From assembly GCA_019054805.1 (NCBI GenBank), contig JAHQIY010000012.1, positions 930,001 through 994,000 on the forward strand: a stretch of DNA of 64,000 nt. The letters run 5' to 3'. The translations under genes and the position numbers were made by a program. This DNA comes from Brachionus manjavacas. Taxonomy: Eukaryota > Rotifera > Eurotatoria > Ploima > Brachionidae. Below, in pieces: positions 1-11,542 of the stretch (positions are counted from its first letter, which is position 1; every line of letters starts with the position of its first letter). The notes under the pieces were generated by a model. The model ran no database searches. It was not told where the DNA came from and was given only the letters and a program-made list of their open reading frames with translations.

Positions 1-95
1 TTCTAAATAAAATATTTGCATCTAATTAATTTGAGAAATAAAATAAATTATAAAAATCAGTGACTTTTTATTTTTAGAGTTTAAAATTGCTAATA

Positions 96-317
96 ATGAA
101 ATTTTTTCCAATTTTTGTATTTACAGTCTTTTTGTTGGTGTTGGATAGCAAAAAAACAGATCGACCATCAGAAAATATAGGACTAAACGGAGTTCGAATC
201 ATAGAGGATAAAGATCTATTGGATTCGATCAATTTGGAGGATTTGACCAAAAATGCCAAGAAAGTTAGACCAATTCATTTCAGCGCAAAAGAAATAAGAA
301 CAAACAAAGATCTATAG
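96..317 (+). CDS. small secreted protein, unknown function
   Basis: A 73-residue open frame from ATG 96 to TAG 317. The frame is also open upstream through a TTG, but the ATG gives a clean N-terminus: MKFF followed by a hydrophobic stretch (about residues 3-16), which looks like a signal peptide. The rest is charged and Lys/Asp/Glu-rich, with no cysteines and no domain I recognise. A pyrimidine-rich acceptor-like TTTTTAG lies about 18 bp before the ATG, so a 5' exon or a spliced-leader site is possible. AATAAA follows at 338-343. It could be a small secreted peptide or peptide precursor, although I see no clear KR-G processing site. Expression is not shown by sequence alone. Confidence 0.45.
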   Translation: MKFFPIFVFTVFLLVLDSKKTDRPSENIGLNGVRIIEDKDLLDSINLEDLTKNAKKVRPIHFSAKEIRTNKDL

Positions 318-784
318 TTTTTGGTTTATTGTTTATGAATAAATTTTAAAAATTTTCAATTAATTATTTTTCGTTTTTTTAGCTTAATCTTTCAAGTTAG
401 ATGTATTAGTAATTCAAAATTAAACAATTAAGGACCTAGAGAAATTATTTATTGCTTTTATTTGAATAATTTTGAAACCTAGAACAATGCAAGCTTAATC
501 AAACACGCTTCATGATTTCATTATTTTCAACTACTGATTTATTTGGATTTTTAAGTGTTTCACCTTTCAAAAAGGCAACCAAATTTGACTCCATTACCAT
601 AAGCCGGCTTTGTAGTGGAGAATCAAAATTCATTTTTTCAAAATATATTAAAAAATTCTGAAAAAGCGTCACTTATATTTATAAAAAAAATTATATAATA
701 GATAAAAGAAGCTTGGCGCTTTTTCTGAATTTTTTCTATATTTCTATTATTCTGTATTTATATATATATTTTTTGTTTAAATTT
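318..784. other. AT-rich intergenic, nothing recognised
   Basis: Low-complexity AT-rich sequence with no open frame of coding character, between the small secreted protein and a dispersed repeat copy. The poly(A) signal of the upstream gene is at its start. Confidence 0.5.
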
Positions 785-970
785 TTGTGTTTGAATTACA
801 AAATGTATCCAATGTTGAAATAACATTGAAAAAGTGCGACGTTTCAAATATTTTTTTCAGTTTCAAAAAAAAAATTATGGGATAATTATAAGTTAGTATT
901 GCAAGCATTTTCAATTTTGAAATTAAACTCGTTAGTGAAATAGAATGAGTTTAATTTTTATTTGGTAATT
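785..970 (+). repeat. dispersed foldback-repeat copy
   Basis: This stretch matches the terminal arm of the foldback element at 52576-54198 (same text around GTTTGAATTACAAAATGT and AACATTGAAAAAGTGCGA), with further copies at 43315-43505 and, inverted, near 33320-33440 and 53870-54015. It is a solo arm or deletion derivative of a non-coding family. Confidence 0.65.
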
Positions 971-1618
971 AGAAAAAAATTTTGAAAATTCTTTTTTAAC
1001 TTCTAAACAATTCATTTATTTATTTGTTTAGGACGTAGAAAGAAACAATTGCATAAATGACTGCCTGATCAAGTTGTTTTTTGAATTTGGTCGGTATAAA
1101 AGTTTGACTTGGAAAATTTTTTTTGAGAGTCTCTTAGAATGTTATTAATGCTATGAAAGTGTCCTAAGTGTGATTTTAAATTTGCAGGATACATTGCTTT
1201 TTTTGTATACTTGTTTTTCTTGCTTGATAAAATTAATTAATCAAATTTAATAAAATAAATTAAAATTTTACATCTTCTTTTGAACAAATTTTTATTTTTT
1301 TAAACAATTGATAACGATAGCATACCTGGCTATATTTTATTGAATTATAATATATTTTATTTGGTATTTTTTGTTTATCAAAATATTTTCTGGCTATTAC
1401 AATACAAATCAACAAATTGGTGATCAAAATGTTCACCAAACCGACATAATACCTTAGATCACATTTTCGACAAGATCGCTACTAATAGTATAAGTCATCT
1501 TATGTGTATGCTCATTTTATTCATTTTCTAATTTCAAATATGGAAATAAATCTTTTTCTCAAAGATGTCTAATTGATGTTTATTATTTAGTAAAAATTAA
1601 AAAAGAACAAATATAAAA
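971..1618. other. intergenic, 3' flank of SLC5 gene
   Basis: AT-rich, no gene seen. A reverse-strand AATAAA (plus-strand TTTATT at 1579-1584) lies about 35 bp beyond the SLC5 stop codon and is a plausible poly(A) signal for that minus-strand gene. Confidence 0.4.
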
Positions 1619-3355
1619 TTATATTCTGAATGAGTGAACATTGAAAACGTTCTTTTGATCAATATCTTGCAAGCCAATATTCACCTGTTTTTCTGATTTA
1701 ATTTTACTTAATTTGTTAATGACTAAACTCATTATTGATCCTATAATAAATGTTGACATGAGACCGATCGGACCATACCAAAAAGCAGACAGCGAATAAA
1801 TTCTACTAAATCCGTAGAGATTAATAGCTTGTCCATTTGTCCCATAAAATCCCGTGGTATAATTTTCAGCAGCTAAACTGCTGCATTCACTAATAGACAC
1901 ATTCAGTCTAGGATAAACAGGTCTCTCTGTGAAAACTCCAATATTCAACCAAAATCCAACAATAAGTCCAAATACTGCGCCTATTAGAGCACCGGTCTGG
2001 TTTGAATAAGAAAAAAAAGCTAGCACAAACAGTCCTATCATCGGACCATTTACGGCACCCACTCCGCCAGCTGATATTTGAATTAAATTGGTGCCCATTG
2101 AGGCAAAAAAAAAGGCCAAACATGTACACAATAGACCTGATGAGAGAGAGATGATTTTGGTGACGCGAAGGCTTTGAGAGTCGGTCAAATTTGCAAAGTG
2201 TTTGTTTGTTTTGAGAACATCTTCCCATAAAATCATCGAAAATGTGTTAATGGTCGATGACACTGAGCTTAGGGCCGAGGAAAATATTGCTGCCAGACAC
2301 AAGCCCGCTATTCCGTAGAAATTTCTAAATTTTTCCATTATAAAAAAAGTCAAAAGCTGATTTGAAGAGACGATTTGTCGCGATAGCAAAGGATCACAGC
2401 CATTTAGACTGGCGAACACGATCAGACCAAGAAAACAGCACAGAGAAATGAGAACAAAACCGATGGGCGCATTAGACAAAAGAGCTATTTTGGCTATTTT
2501 TGTTGTTCTGGCCGAAGCAAACCTCTGGATTGTTTGCTGATCAAAGCAGTAGCTCATTGAATAATGGAACACGTGACCTATGAAGAGTGACCAAAATGTT
2601 TGTCTTATCAAAGGATTGAGTCTAAAATCAAAAACATGCAGTCTTTGATTCTCTAAGTTGATTTTCCACATTGCATTAATGCCGCCCACATCAAACAAAC
2701 CTTTGGTAATCATGCACAAGAGGCCGATGAACATTACTATAGCTTGAAACATGTCCGAAAATATGACGGCTCTTAAGCCACCGATTGTTGTGTAGATGGT
2801 GGCAAATGTGCCAATAAGAGCAATTGAAAAAAAGTCGTGTATTGAAGTTATTGTGGTAAAAGCTGTGGCTGGACCATAGATGTAAATAGCAGTTAAAATG
2901 ATGCTTCTTATTAGATAGCATGTAACTGTGAATAAGCGAACAAGCTTTGATTTGTAGCGCATTTCGAAGAACTCGAAAATGCTTTTGATTTTTTTGCTAG
3001 CAAAATAGGGCGCTGTGATAAAAGCACCTAAAATTGGCGGAATGACAAAGCCGAACACCATCGTCCAGTAGATCAGACCGTACTCGTACACTTCAGCTGT
3101 AACCCCTAAAAATGCAGTAGAGGAAAAAAATGAAGCAAAAAGAGAAAAAGAAACCGGAATAAATCCAATGCTTTTGTTGGCGGTCAAATATTCACTTGTT
3201 TTGTTTGTTTTGAGTTCATTTTTGTTTTCGTTGCCTACTTTTCTATACCGGTTGAATACTGAGTTGATTATTTTTTGGAGTCCAATTAGCGAGGAAACTA
3301 TTAGGACTGTAAAAAGGACTATGTAATCAGCTGCATTAAATTTGCTTTCAATCAT
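1619..3355 (-). CDS. SLC5-family sodium-coupled solute symporter
   Basis: A 578-residue intronless frame with about 13 hydrophobic segments, the length and layout of sodium:solute symporters (LeuT fold). Family features seen: an early ADYIV first helix, then SIGFIPVSFSLFASFFSSTAFLG, the segment contributing to the sodium site, then TTIGGLRAVIFSDMFQ, and near residues 348-377 the signature GLCLAAIFSSALSSVSSTIN. The pattern is closest to the SLC5A5/A6/A8/A12 branch (iodide, multivitamin, monocarboxylate) rather than the glucose branch, but the substrate cannot be told from sequence. It should act in the plasma membrane, importing a small solute with Na+. Residues 470-505 form a long extracellular loop with NYT (possible glycosylation). 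The start is the first Met of the frame, just before the first membrane segment. Confidence 0.9.
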   Translation of the reverse strand: MIESKFNAADYIVLFTVLIVSSLIGLQKIINSVFNRYRKVGNENKNELKTNKTSEYLTANKSIGFIPVSFSLFASFFSSTAFLGVTAEVYEYGLIYWTMVFGFVIPPILGAFITAPYFASKKIKSIFEFFEMRYKSKLVRLFTVTCYLIRSIILTAIYIYGPATAFTTITSIHDFFSIALIGTFATIYTTIGGLRAVIFSDMFQAIVMFIGLLCMITKGLFDVGGINAMWKINLENQRLHVFDFRLNPLIRQTFWSLFIGHVFHYSMSYCFDQQTIQRFASARTTKIAKIALLSNAPIGFVLISLCCFLGLIVFASLNGCDPLLSRQIVSSNQLLTFFIMEKFRNFYGIAGLCLAAIFSSALSSVSSTINTFSMILWEDVLKTNKHFANLTDSQSLRVTKIISLSSGLLCTCLAFFFASMGTNLIQISAGGVGAVNGPMIGLFVLAFFSYSNQTGALIGAVFGLIVGFWLNIGVFTERPVYPRLNVSISECSSLAAENYTTGFYGTNGQAINLYGFSRIYSLSAFWYGPIGLMSTFIIGSIMSLVINKLSKIKSEKQVNIGLQDIDQKNVFNVHSFRI

Positions 3356-6300
3356 GCTAAATAACCTTTAAAACAATGAGATAAAATAAAATAAATGTAA
3401 TGTAATGTTCTTTATCTCTATCTTTATTGAACGTATTAAATTTAACAAAAATGAACAAATTAAGGTTTTTAATTAAATAATAAAAAAGATAAAGCCAATT
3501 AATATTATCTAAAACAATTAAAGCCGACTACATTGGAGACCAGAGTGTGCCTTTTTGAAATATAAAAGGCGAGTTGTTAGCTTTCTTTTGATTGAGTTAA
3601 ATTTTGATTATTTTTTTAATAATCCGGATTTAATAATACAATATATTTTTATTAAATGTTTTGTATGTAACTGCTCGAAATTAATGAAGATATTCGAGCA
3701 ACAAATCTTCATTAATTTAATAATTAAATTAAAATTGAACTCTAATGTGTTAATCGAATAAATTTGAAAAATATACTTAAATGATATTTTTTTCTAGTTG
3801 AAAAATTGGATCTTTAAAATAATCGATTATCTGAAAAATATGAAAATTAAAAACAATATTATTAAATAAAATAAATTAAATATATGGTAAATGAGCCTAA
3901 CCGGGTGACTTTTTTTTTTATTGCATATTTCGCATTCATTTTATTCAAAAACTCCAAAAATGCTCACCGAATTAGACCAGTTTTTTCTAGTCACCCCTTT
4001 ACCTCCTGCGGTTAATTGGGTGAGGCCTTATTGGGTGAATTAGGTTAACCCAGTTACCCCTGATTTTGTAAATATATAGCCCGAGAACTAACCTCTTTTT
4101 CAGGATATTCACCGAATTCAACCAATTAGCCCAATAAGAATTATAAAAAGGATTTTAAATGTTATTTTAAAAATATGAATATTTAAAATATTCTTTATTA
4201 TTATTCTTTTAAATATACGCTACAACATAACTATTTAGAAAAAAATTTAAACGAATTTTTAACGAATTCAAAATAAATTTTATGTTTGATTTTTTTTAGT
4301 TAAATCGATTAGTTAAAAAGATCTGTCTCGGAATATTGTACAAATTTGAAGCTTTTGAGTAGTGATCAATTTTTTTTCAAAAACATCTTTTTTTGCGTTA
4401 TCAAGATCTTCCATCGAATACTTTTTTTTTAACTTCTTTTTGCTTGTTCTGATTCATTTTTATAATATATTGACGACTTTTGATAATACAGAATGAATAT
4501 TTTTATCAAATAAAATCAAATTATTTTTGTAAAAAAATGAGAAACAAAATTTAAAATTTTTCATAAAAAATGACGTCATTGTGATCATTTTTGTCCTTTC
4601 TAAAGTCTAAATATGTTAAATGTTTTATTTTAAGGGGCAAATGGGTGGGATTTTTGGGTATTGAGGTGATACCTCATTAACCTCTTAACCCATAAAAAAT
4701 AACAACATTAGACAACGGACCCATCGGCTATCTTAAAATTCTAGTAAAATTATTTTCTATTAATTAAGACCCGCTGAAAACGATAAGCAAATAAGGTCAG
4801 TTCAAACTTGTTCCGTCATCGGATCAAAAATTGTCAAACAAAATTACTAATTTGAAAAATTCTACCGAATTAGCCGAAAAAAAACTTTGAATTAAAAAAA
4901 AAAAGGTTTAAAAATTTTTTAAAAATTTTTCATATATATATTTGGATTCCTCTCTTCAAGATCTACAAGAATATGTGGGTTGTTTTAAAAAATAAAATAA
5001 AGCGACTGATATATTTCGGTTTTTCAAATTACGTCACCGAATTTACATTAAATACAATTAGGCTGTGTTACCGTAACTTTGGTTGCATTTTTTGTGTTAG
5101 AAAAGGTGATGAAATCGAATTATTTTTTTGGACATAAATTGAAACTTCAAATAATAAAAAATTTGAACAGAAAATTGAATGTGAAATTAGGTGTAAGTCG
5201 AATAAAATTTTGAATACCAGTAAAATTTAAAAAATTTATAAAGATTTCATTTTTAAATAAAAATTGGAACTATATTTAAATTTTAAAGGAATTTAAAATT
5301 TAATTAATTTTAATGAATAATTTATTCAAATTTTAATATTAAATTTTAAAAACTGTCTCATTTTTTTATTATATTTTGAGTTGACTTCTCAAATTTTATA
5401 CTATTTTAAATGACCACTTAAAGATAGATTTTTTAAAAAATTGTATTTATTACATTTTTATATTTTATTTTGTTCTCTATTTTCTATAAACATTTTTATT
5501 TGCTTAAACTAAATGGAATAAATAAACAAATTTGAGTTTTTTGTACTCCTCTCATTTTAATAAGGAGAATTTTTTTGAATGTCCAGAATTGTGTTTATAT
5601 AAAGGGCAATCTTAATCAAATAAGTCAAGAAAATTTTTAAAAATTTTAGAAGAGTTTTGCTGACTGCTCTAAATCTGACATAGATATTGTTTTCGAAATA
5701 GCATCAAAAACTCAATTTACTTTTTTTTATTAAAAAATCAAATATTTATTAAATTCAGATTTATATTCTTTTAAATTTTAATTCGAATGTAATTAGTTTG
5801 TGTGGAACTATGATTTTAGCGAGTCAGGTTGAATTAAACATACAAAAAGCTGGAAAACATATAGCAAAATTTTAATTTAATTATAAGAGAAAAAAACATA
5901 TAATCAATTGAATAAAAAGAGAAAAAACAAAAATTTTTATCCATTATTGAAGTTAAACACATTTTATGTCACTAAATAAAACCCCCCTATTTTTGTTTGT
6001 AAATAATAGTTTAAAATTTGAAATATTTGGCAATGAATTGGAAAATGAAATAGAAATAAACGGGGAACAAATGCTTTATTATTTTATACAATTTTTAGAG
6101 TTAATCACTATCTTGGGGTGAACAATTTTTCCAAAATTATGAACACGTTTGATGACTTAAGTTCTATTTCTTATAAAAAAAACAATCACACAAAATTAAA
6201 AATAATTAAAGAATTTTGTTTAAAGAGAGATTGAAAATTAATAATTTTATTAAATTGTAAATAAATTTTATTTTGAAAAAAAATTAAAAATTTTTAGAAC

Positions 6301-6454
6301 AAAATTTTCTTTTTATATTTATCTATGTAGGAGTAATGGAATTGACTTCCGTGCTTGTTATTTAAAAAAATTCAAAAGATTTAAAAAAATTCAAAAGATT
6401 TAAAAAAATTTAAATTAAAAAAAATTTAATTCATTTAATTGCTAAAGCAAATTT
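3356..6454. other. 3.1-kb gene-free AT-rich region
   Basis: No coding frame that I trust. 3890-4740 is less AT-extreme and repeats short blocks built on GGGTGA/CACCC and AATTAG (for example 3895-3910, 4015-4060 and 4630-4690), suggesting a decayed mobile element; I find no clear terminal repeats or coding remnant. The remainder is homopolymer-rich filler. Confidence 0.4.
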
Positions 6455-9400
6455 TTAATTAGTCAATGGAGGAAAATTGGCTGCTTTTACACTTCCATCA
6501 GCATTCACTAGACCAAAATGCTTCTCATATTCTCCATGAACTGAATTGTCATCTGCTCTGCGGTCATAAAAAGCAAACCAAAAAGCTGGTCCCTTGCCCT
6601 GGGGCTTCCATTTGCGCACTGCATTAAAGTAGCTTTTTGCTGTCGATAGGTCAGCTCTGACTCCAGATGGTGAAGAGCCGCCTGAAGTCGGGTAACCAGT
6701 TTCAGTTAATCTCACTTTTCCGCTTCCATATTTACTTGTCATAGCATTCCATTGTTGATCAAGAGGCCTAATTGGATTTGAATGATCATAATTTCCAAAA
6801 AAAGGATAAATATTAACTCCAAGTATGTCACAGGCACTTGCTAGCTTCGATGTTTCTGAACTTATGCCTTGATTAAGCCATTCGGTTATTCTTTGAACAG
6901 TTCCTACTGGAACATTTTTGCCAGTCTCTGACCTAATCCTTGAACGAATATTGTTCAGTCTAGATATAATGTCATTTGCCGAGTATGGTCCATTTGGTCT
7001 CAAATTCTCGTTGCCCACAAACACTGCTGACACTGTTCCTGGGTATTTGCGAACAGCATCCACTGCAGCATCTACTTGACCCTTGTACCAACTTTGATCA
7101 GTCATGTAAACTCCAAGATATAACTTGACGCCATATTTTGCCGCATAAGAAGCTACAGGTATGTTATAGAATGACGAATAAAAAGTTCGAACATGTTTAA
7201 AGTGTTGAGATATTTGAGCGAAGTCTCGGTCAATAGCTCGACCAAGTGCAGCCGAATCTACACCACCTCCGTGTAATGGATATTCAGCATTGTGCATGGC
7301 ATCATAATTAACACCCATAGACATTCCTAATGATTAATGTTTGATTTAAACTAAAATAAAATAATGAATTGAATTAATCTTTACCAGGGTAGTCACCCCC
7401 ACCAGTGTTTGTGCTATCTTCTCCTAAAATTTTAATAGATTATTCTTTTTTTTTGTAAATTAAAAGAAAAACCTTCCCAATCCATTATACCGCACACAAG
7501 ACCAGAGTTTGGCTTAGACAAAACATTGCTTTTGCTTACAGAGCCTTGTTTCATCCAGCAAGTTCCGCCTAGATAATCACTCCATGTAAAATGAGTGCAT
7601 CCAGGTGTACGACCACATTCGGGTCCACATTGATCTGAGCTAAGTCTTTGATTTTTTAGATTGTTCTCTTGCCAGTCACAATCAAGAGCCCAATTTAATT
7701 TCGAATTTGATTCATAGTTCCATTTCACACCGCTATTATCATTTCCATTATTATTGTTGTCATCTATTTTAATTTTTTTTAAATATAGAAGATATTTCAA
7801 ATTAAGTTTTCAAAAAAATGTTTCAAAAAAAATTTCAATTTTTATATCAGATTCGGTTGCGTCAAAAGAACTAAAAGATGAAGGCTTTAAACATTCCAAA
7901 TCTGGTGGAAAGAAGAAAAAGAGGTGATCTAATTCAATTATACAAGTTCATGCATGGAATAGAATTGGTTGAAAAAAGCAATCATTTTTATGTCACCAAA
8001 ATTCAAGGAAGAGGTCACTGCTTCAAATATCACAAAGAAATTTCGAGGCTCCAACATAGAGATAACTTTTTTTTCAACAGAACCGCTAACATTTGGAACT
8101 CACTGCCAAATCAATTAGTTGAAGCCCCCAATGTTAACAGCTTTAAAGCAGACATTGATTGCTGGATGAGCAGCAATCAATCACACAGGCCTGTATAATT
8201 GTTAATGATAATGCAGAAAATGCATTAAATTGTCATTTTTTTTTATTAATGATTAATTAATGAATTAAAGTAAAAAAATAGATTAATGATAATGAATTAA
8301 TTTATTAAAATACAATAATTACAATGAAATTTGAATTAAATTTTTAATTAATATATAAAAAAAGTCTAAGAAATAGTATAATAAGACTTTCTAAAAATAT
8401 CGTACGATCAATTATTAAATTATTTTTATAAAGAAATTATTTTTTCTAAAGATTTGAAAAGAAAAAATTTTTTTTTATAAGAATTAAATAGACATAGATT
8501 TTTTTAACTGAATAAATTATGAAATTCGTTTTTTGAATTTTTTAATGCAAAATTTTAATGCATTAACATTTGAAGCAATGCGTTAATTTAATGCATTGAA
8601 AATAAAATTTATTTAATGATAATGAAAATGCAAATAAAAATTGTCTTATTAATGCTAATGATAATGAATTAATTTTTTAGGTTAATTATACAGGCCTGCA
8701 ATCACATCAGCTGTCATAGTGTGCTGTGGCTAGCCAGCTACAGTCAAAACTACTAGTACTACTACTAAAAGATATGTTTTTATTTAATTTGGAAAAATAT
8801 AAATTTTCAAGATGTGTTGTTTAATGTGACAAAAACAAACATTACTTTTTTATCTATATTAAAAGGCCATAGCCAAATTTCTTACAAAATCACCAATACA
8901 ATAAAAAAATAATTACAACTTTTGTTCTAATGGTCATAAATAAAACGCAATTAATTGCCAAAATTTGTACCAACAAGTTTTTTACCATTAGAACCAAAGT
9001 TATACTGTTTTTACATTTTTTTATTGGAAATTTTTTATGAAATTTCACAATGTCGGCAAAAAGAAAAAAAATGTGCATTTTCAAGTTTTCAAATTAATTA
9101 TTTTCGGACATTAGACCTCATCGTTCTAGATTAACACCAAATTACAGAAAAATCAACAATGATAAAATGTAATTTAAAAACATTGAAATTCGAGAACTAA
9201 ATTTTATTTAAAATAAAAATTTAAAAAAAAAATTTTGTTTTAACTTAAATTCAAAAAAATAAAATTTAAAGACAAAGTCCAGACTTGAATTTGACTTTTG
9301 ACCAACTCTGAAAATTATTAATTATTATTTGTTACATTAAAACTATTTTAATTAATTCACAGGATAATTTTAAATCTAATGATGAGCTCTTTAAATTGAA

Positions 9401-11542
9401 CTGATATTTTGAATTGATCATTTACTTCAGGTGCCACTATTTTTGGGACAATTAACACTTAAAACCGTGAATTAAAAAAAAAAGTCAAATGAAATTTAAA
9501 TAAAGTTATTCTTGAGAGATTTTCTACCAACTAACTTGAAGGCAAAAGAGTTCGCTCAAGCCTTCTAAAATCAATTAATAAACTATTGAAACTATTGAAA
9601 GATTTTTTACAAAAATATGAATTTATTTTATTGCTTAAAGAATATGAAATCGAAAAAACTAAATAAAATGAAAGCTTTGACTTGCTGGAAGCTTATCTTG
9701 ACATATTTTTATATTTTAATTAGTTTATAAAAAATATTTTTCAACTTAAAAACAAACGTTTAATATTTTTTAAAGAAAATATTTTATTTAAAGTAATGTA
9801 TTTTAGGTCTAGTTGAGAGTGTTATCAGCTGATAACATACTATGTGTTCATTGAGTACCATTTTGGATATATTAAAGTGTGATAACAATTCTGTTATTAG
9901 CATTTTATATTATATTATCAGCTGATAACAATATCTAGACCTTAATTGGGACAAAATAGAAATATTTTACATTTTATATATATTTTTGGTAAATAAAAAA
10001 AAGTTTAAATTGATTACTAAATGCTTTATAGACATAAAATTTTTACTCAATAATAAGTCGTTTTATTAAAAAAAATTTTTATAATTTAGTTTTTAAAAAT
10101 TAATAATCGTTAATAGAAAAAATATGCTCCACAGGGAGTGTATAAGGAAATAAAAGAAATATATTTAAAAACAAATATTCAGCATTCAATAGCTATAATC
10201 GGTTTAGGTTTGCACAAAGATTTTTTGAAAAACTTTTCACATTATTTAAATGAAAAAAAAACGGCTCAAAATTATTGTGAGACTTAATAATAAAGAAATT
10301 ATTTAACCAATATTCAATGACAGATTATTAAAAAATAAAACTTTAAAAAAAGAAACTTATAATGTTTATTAGACCAACACATATCTATGGGTTTGAAAAC
10401 TTCGTCCTTATTAAAAATCAACTAAAGAAATTACAAACAACTGAGGCTACAATGATTAAGAAAATACTTAATCTCCGAAAAACATCAAGAACAAGTAATC
10501 TTCTAAGTGCACTTCGTATAGAAAAGATGGAAGTAAAACTTTTCAGAGGAAAAATGCTATTCATTAAAAGGTTATTAATCAATAAAATGACAATGGATGC
10601 ATTGAAAGAGCTCGAAAGAAGCACACAAGACCAACTTAGCAAAAATCTATATTTAAAGAATTGAATGAGCGCTTAAAAGAAGATGGAAATGAAGAGATGG
10701 ATATTTCTCAGAAAATAGGACTTAAACAAAGAGAGTTAAGAAATACAAATCGGAATGGAATAACTGACTCCATCGAAGAATGCTTAGAAAATATAGGAAA
10801 TGAAACTTATAGAAAAATGCTGATAGAACTAACCAAGTCCTACTAAAAGAAAAGAAAGAATATCTTACCTCAAGGGAAAATCCATCGGTGAGCTGGTTGT
10901 CAAAGTTTGAATTGTTATCCTGCCTCCTGGATCGAAGTAAAAAAATAAATAAAAGAAATTTTGAATAAAATTTAACCAAACTAGTTTAATTAAAATTTTT
11001 TACAATAACTATTTAGTATGATTTCAAATATTTGTCTTTAATCTCTTTAAAACTGTTTATCTCATTTATTCTTTTTTAACATTTTTTTAACATCGCCTTA
11101 AAGGCGTTCACTGAAATAAATAATAATAATAATAATAAAAAAAATAAAACAAAAAACTTACCTCTTTGATTAATTACACCACAAACAACACTAGAATCGC
11201 TAACAGCTAACGCATTTTGTTTAGAAACAGAGTTTCGTTTCATCCAACATGTCCCATCTTGGTAATTGGTCCACGTAAAATGAGTACAGCCGGGTGTTGA
11301 TGCACAAGTTGGTCCGCAGTTTTCTCCTTTCATTCGTTCATTCTTCAAATTGTTCTCTTGAAAATCGCAGCCCATGGCCCAGTAAAGGTTGTTGTTTGTA
11401 TCATGGTTCCATTGGATTGCTTCCGATACACAAAAATCTTTTGGTCAAAGTATTAGGCTAATCTGTTTGTATCTCACTTTTTTTCATTTTTCATCTTACT
11501 TAAGAGAGCTAGCAAAAAAAAATTTTGGAGTTTTTTCAACAT
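6455..11542 (-). CDS. secreted PAN-PAN-GH17 beta-1,3-glucanase (5 exons)
   Basis: Exons on the minus strand: 11542-11500, 11437-11162, 7763-7473, 7423-7385 (39 bp) and 7326-6455; total 1521 nt, 506 residues. All four introns are GT..AG and phase 1. Exon 1 is a signal peptide (MLKKLQNFFLLALL). Exons 2 and 3 each encode a cysteine-rich PAN/apple-like domain (CTHFTW...GTCWMK core). The 39-bp exon is a Gly-rich linker. Exon 5 is a complete GH17 domain: acid/base Glu in VGNE (about residue 323) and nucleophile Glu in TETGYP (about residue 425). Expected role: secreted enzyme cleaving beta-1,3-glucan (fungal or algal walls, laminarin-like storage glucan), the PAN domains probably binding carbohydrate or protein. 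GH17 is mainly known from fungi, oomycetes, plants and bacteria, so horizontal origin is possible. Intron 2 (7764-11161) is swollen by nested transposons. Splice sites are my reading, supported by the parallel gene at 12262-14847. Confidence 0.85.
7860..8780 (+). mobile_element. CR1-like LINE 3' fragment in intron 2 of the GH17 gene
   Basis: From about 7878 the frame encodes the classic C-terminal tail of CR1/Jockey-type ORF2: LVERRKRGDLIQLYKF near the start, then NFFFNRTANIWNSLPNQLVE and FKADIDCWM. The frame runs into the hAT-like insertion at 8186; beyond that insertion it resumes for a few residues to a stop, followed by a 3' UTR that ends near 8770 in a CTA/ACT microsatellite. It is 5'-truncated, and antisense to the host gene. 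Confidence 0.75.
8186..8698. mobile_element. non-autonomous hAT-like element with 8-bp TSD
   Basis: A 513-bp element with perfect 15-bp terminal inverted repeats: CAGGCCTGTATAATT at 8186-8200 and its complement at 8684-8698. It is flanked by an exact 8-bp duplication CAATCACA (8178-8185 and 8699-8706). TIRs beginning CAGG and an 8-bp target duplication are the hallmarks of hAT transposons. The interior is very AT-rich, with no transposase. It sits inside the LINE fragment, which sits in intron 2 of the GH17 gene. Confidence 0.85.
8915..9005. repeat. short imperfect inverted repeat
   Basis: AACTTTTGTTCTAATGGT near 8918 is mirrored by ACCATTAGAACCAAAGTT near 8985. It could be a remnant of a small TIR element or a chance hairpin. 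No target duplication was recognised. Confidence 0.3.
9806..9941. repeat. small TIR/MITE-like element with TTATCAGCTGATAA
   Basis: A 136-bp unit beginning GGTCTAG and ending CTAGACC, each end carrying the palindrome TTATCAGCTGATAA. Almost the same palindrome occurs inside both ends of the 591-bp element at 20204-20794, suggesting a related family. No clear target-site duplication. Confidence 0.45.
10362..10985 (+). mobile_element. 5'-truncated LINE fragment (RT C-terminal region)
   Basis: Frame 10362-10664 reads like the region after the RT core of site-specific-type LINEs (R4/Dong-like): RP.HIYGFE, then a K..QTTEATMIKKIL segment and LLSALRIEKME. It continues in another frame at 10661-10846, so it is frameshifted. 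The tail, with AATAAATAAA, ends near 10985. It lies in intron 2 of the GH17 gene, antisense to it. The clade assignment is tentative. Confidence 0.55.
11118..11140. repeat. AAT microsatellite
   Basis: About seven AAT units inside intron 2 of the GH17 gene, just downstream of its exon 2 splice donor. Confidence 0.8.

Noticed and set aside
186-205. GAGTTCGAATC as a tRNA B-box
   Set aside because: It lies inside the small secreted protein frame and has no matching A-box or cloverleaf.
3555-3761. 68-codon open frame
   Set aside because: Starts at TTG, composed of Ile/Phe/Asn/Lys typical of random AT-rich DNA; no motif.
8890-9084. Minus-strand 64-codon frame
   Set aside because: Hydrophobic low-complexity frame inside an intron and overlapping an inverted repeat; not a gene.
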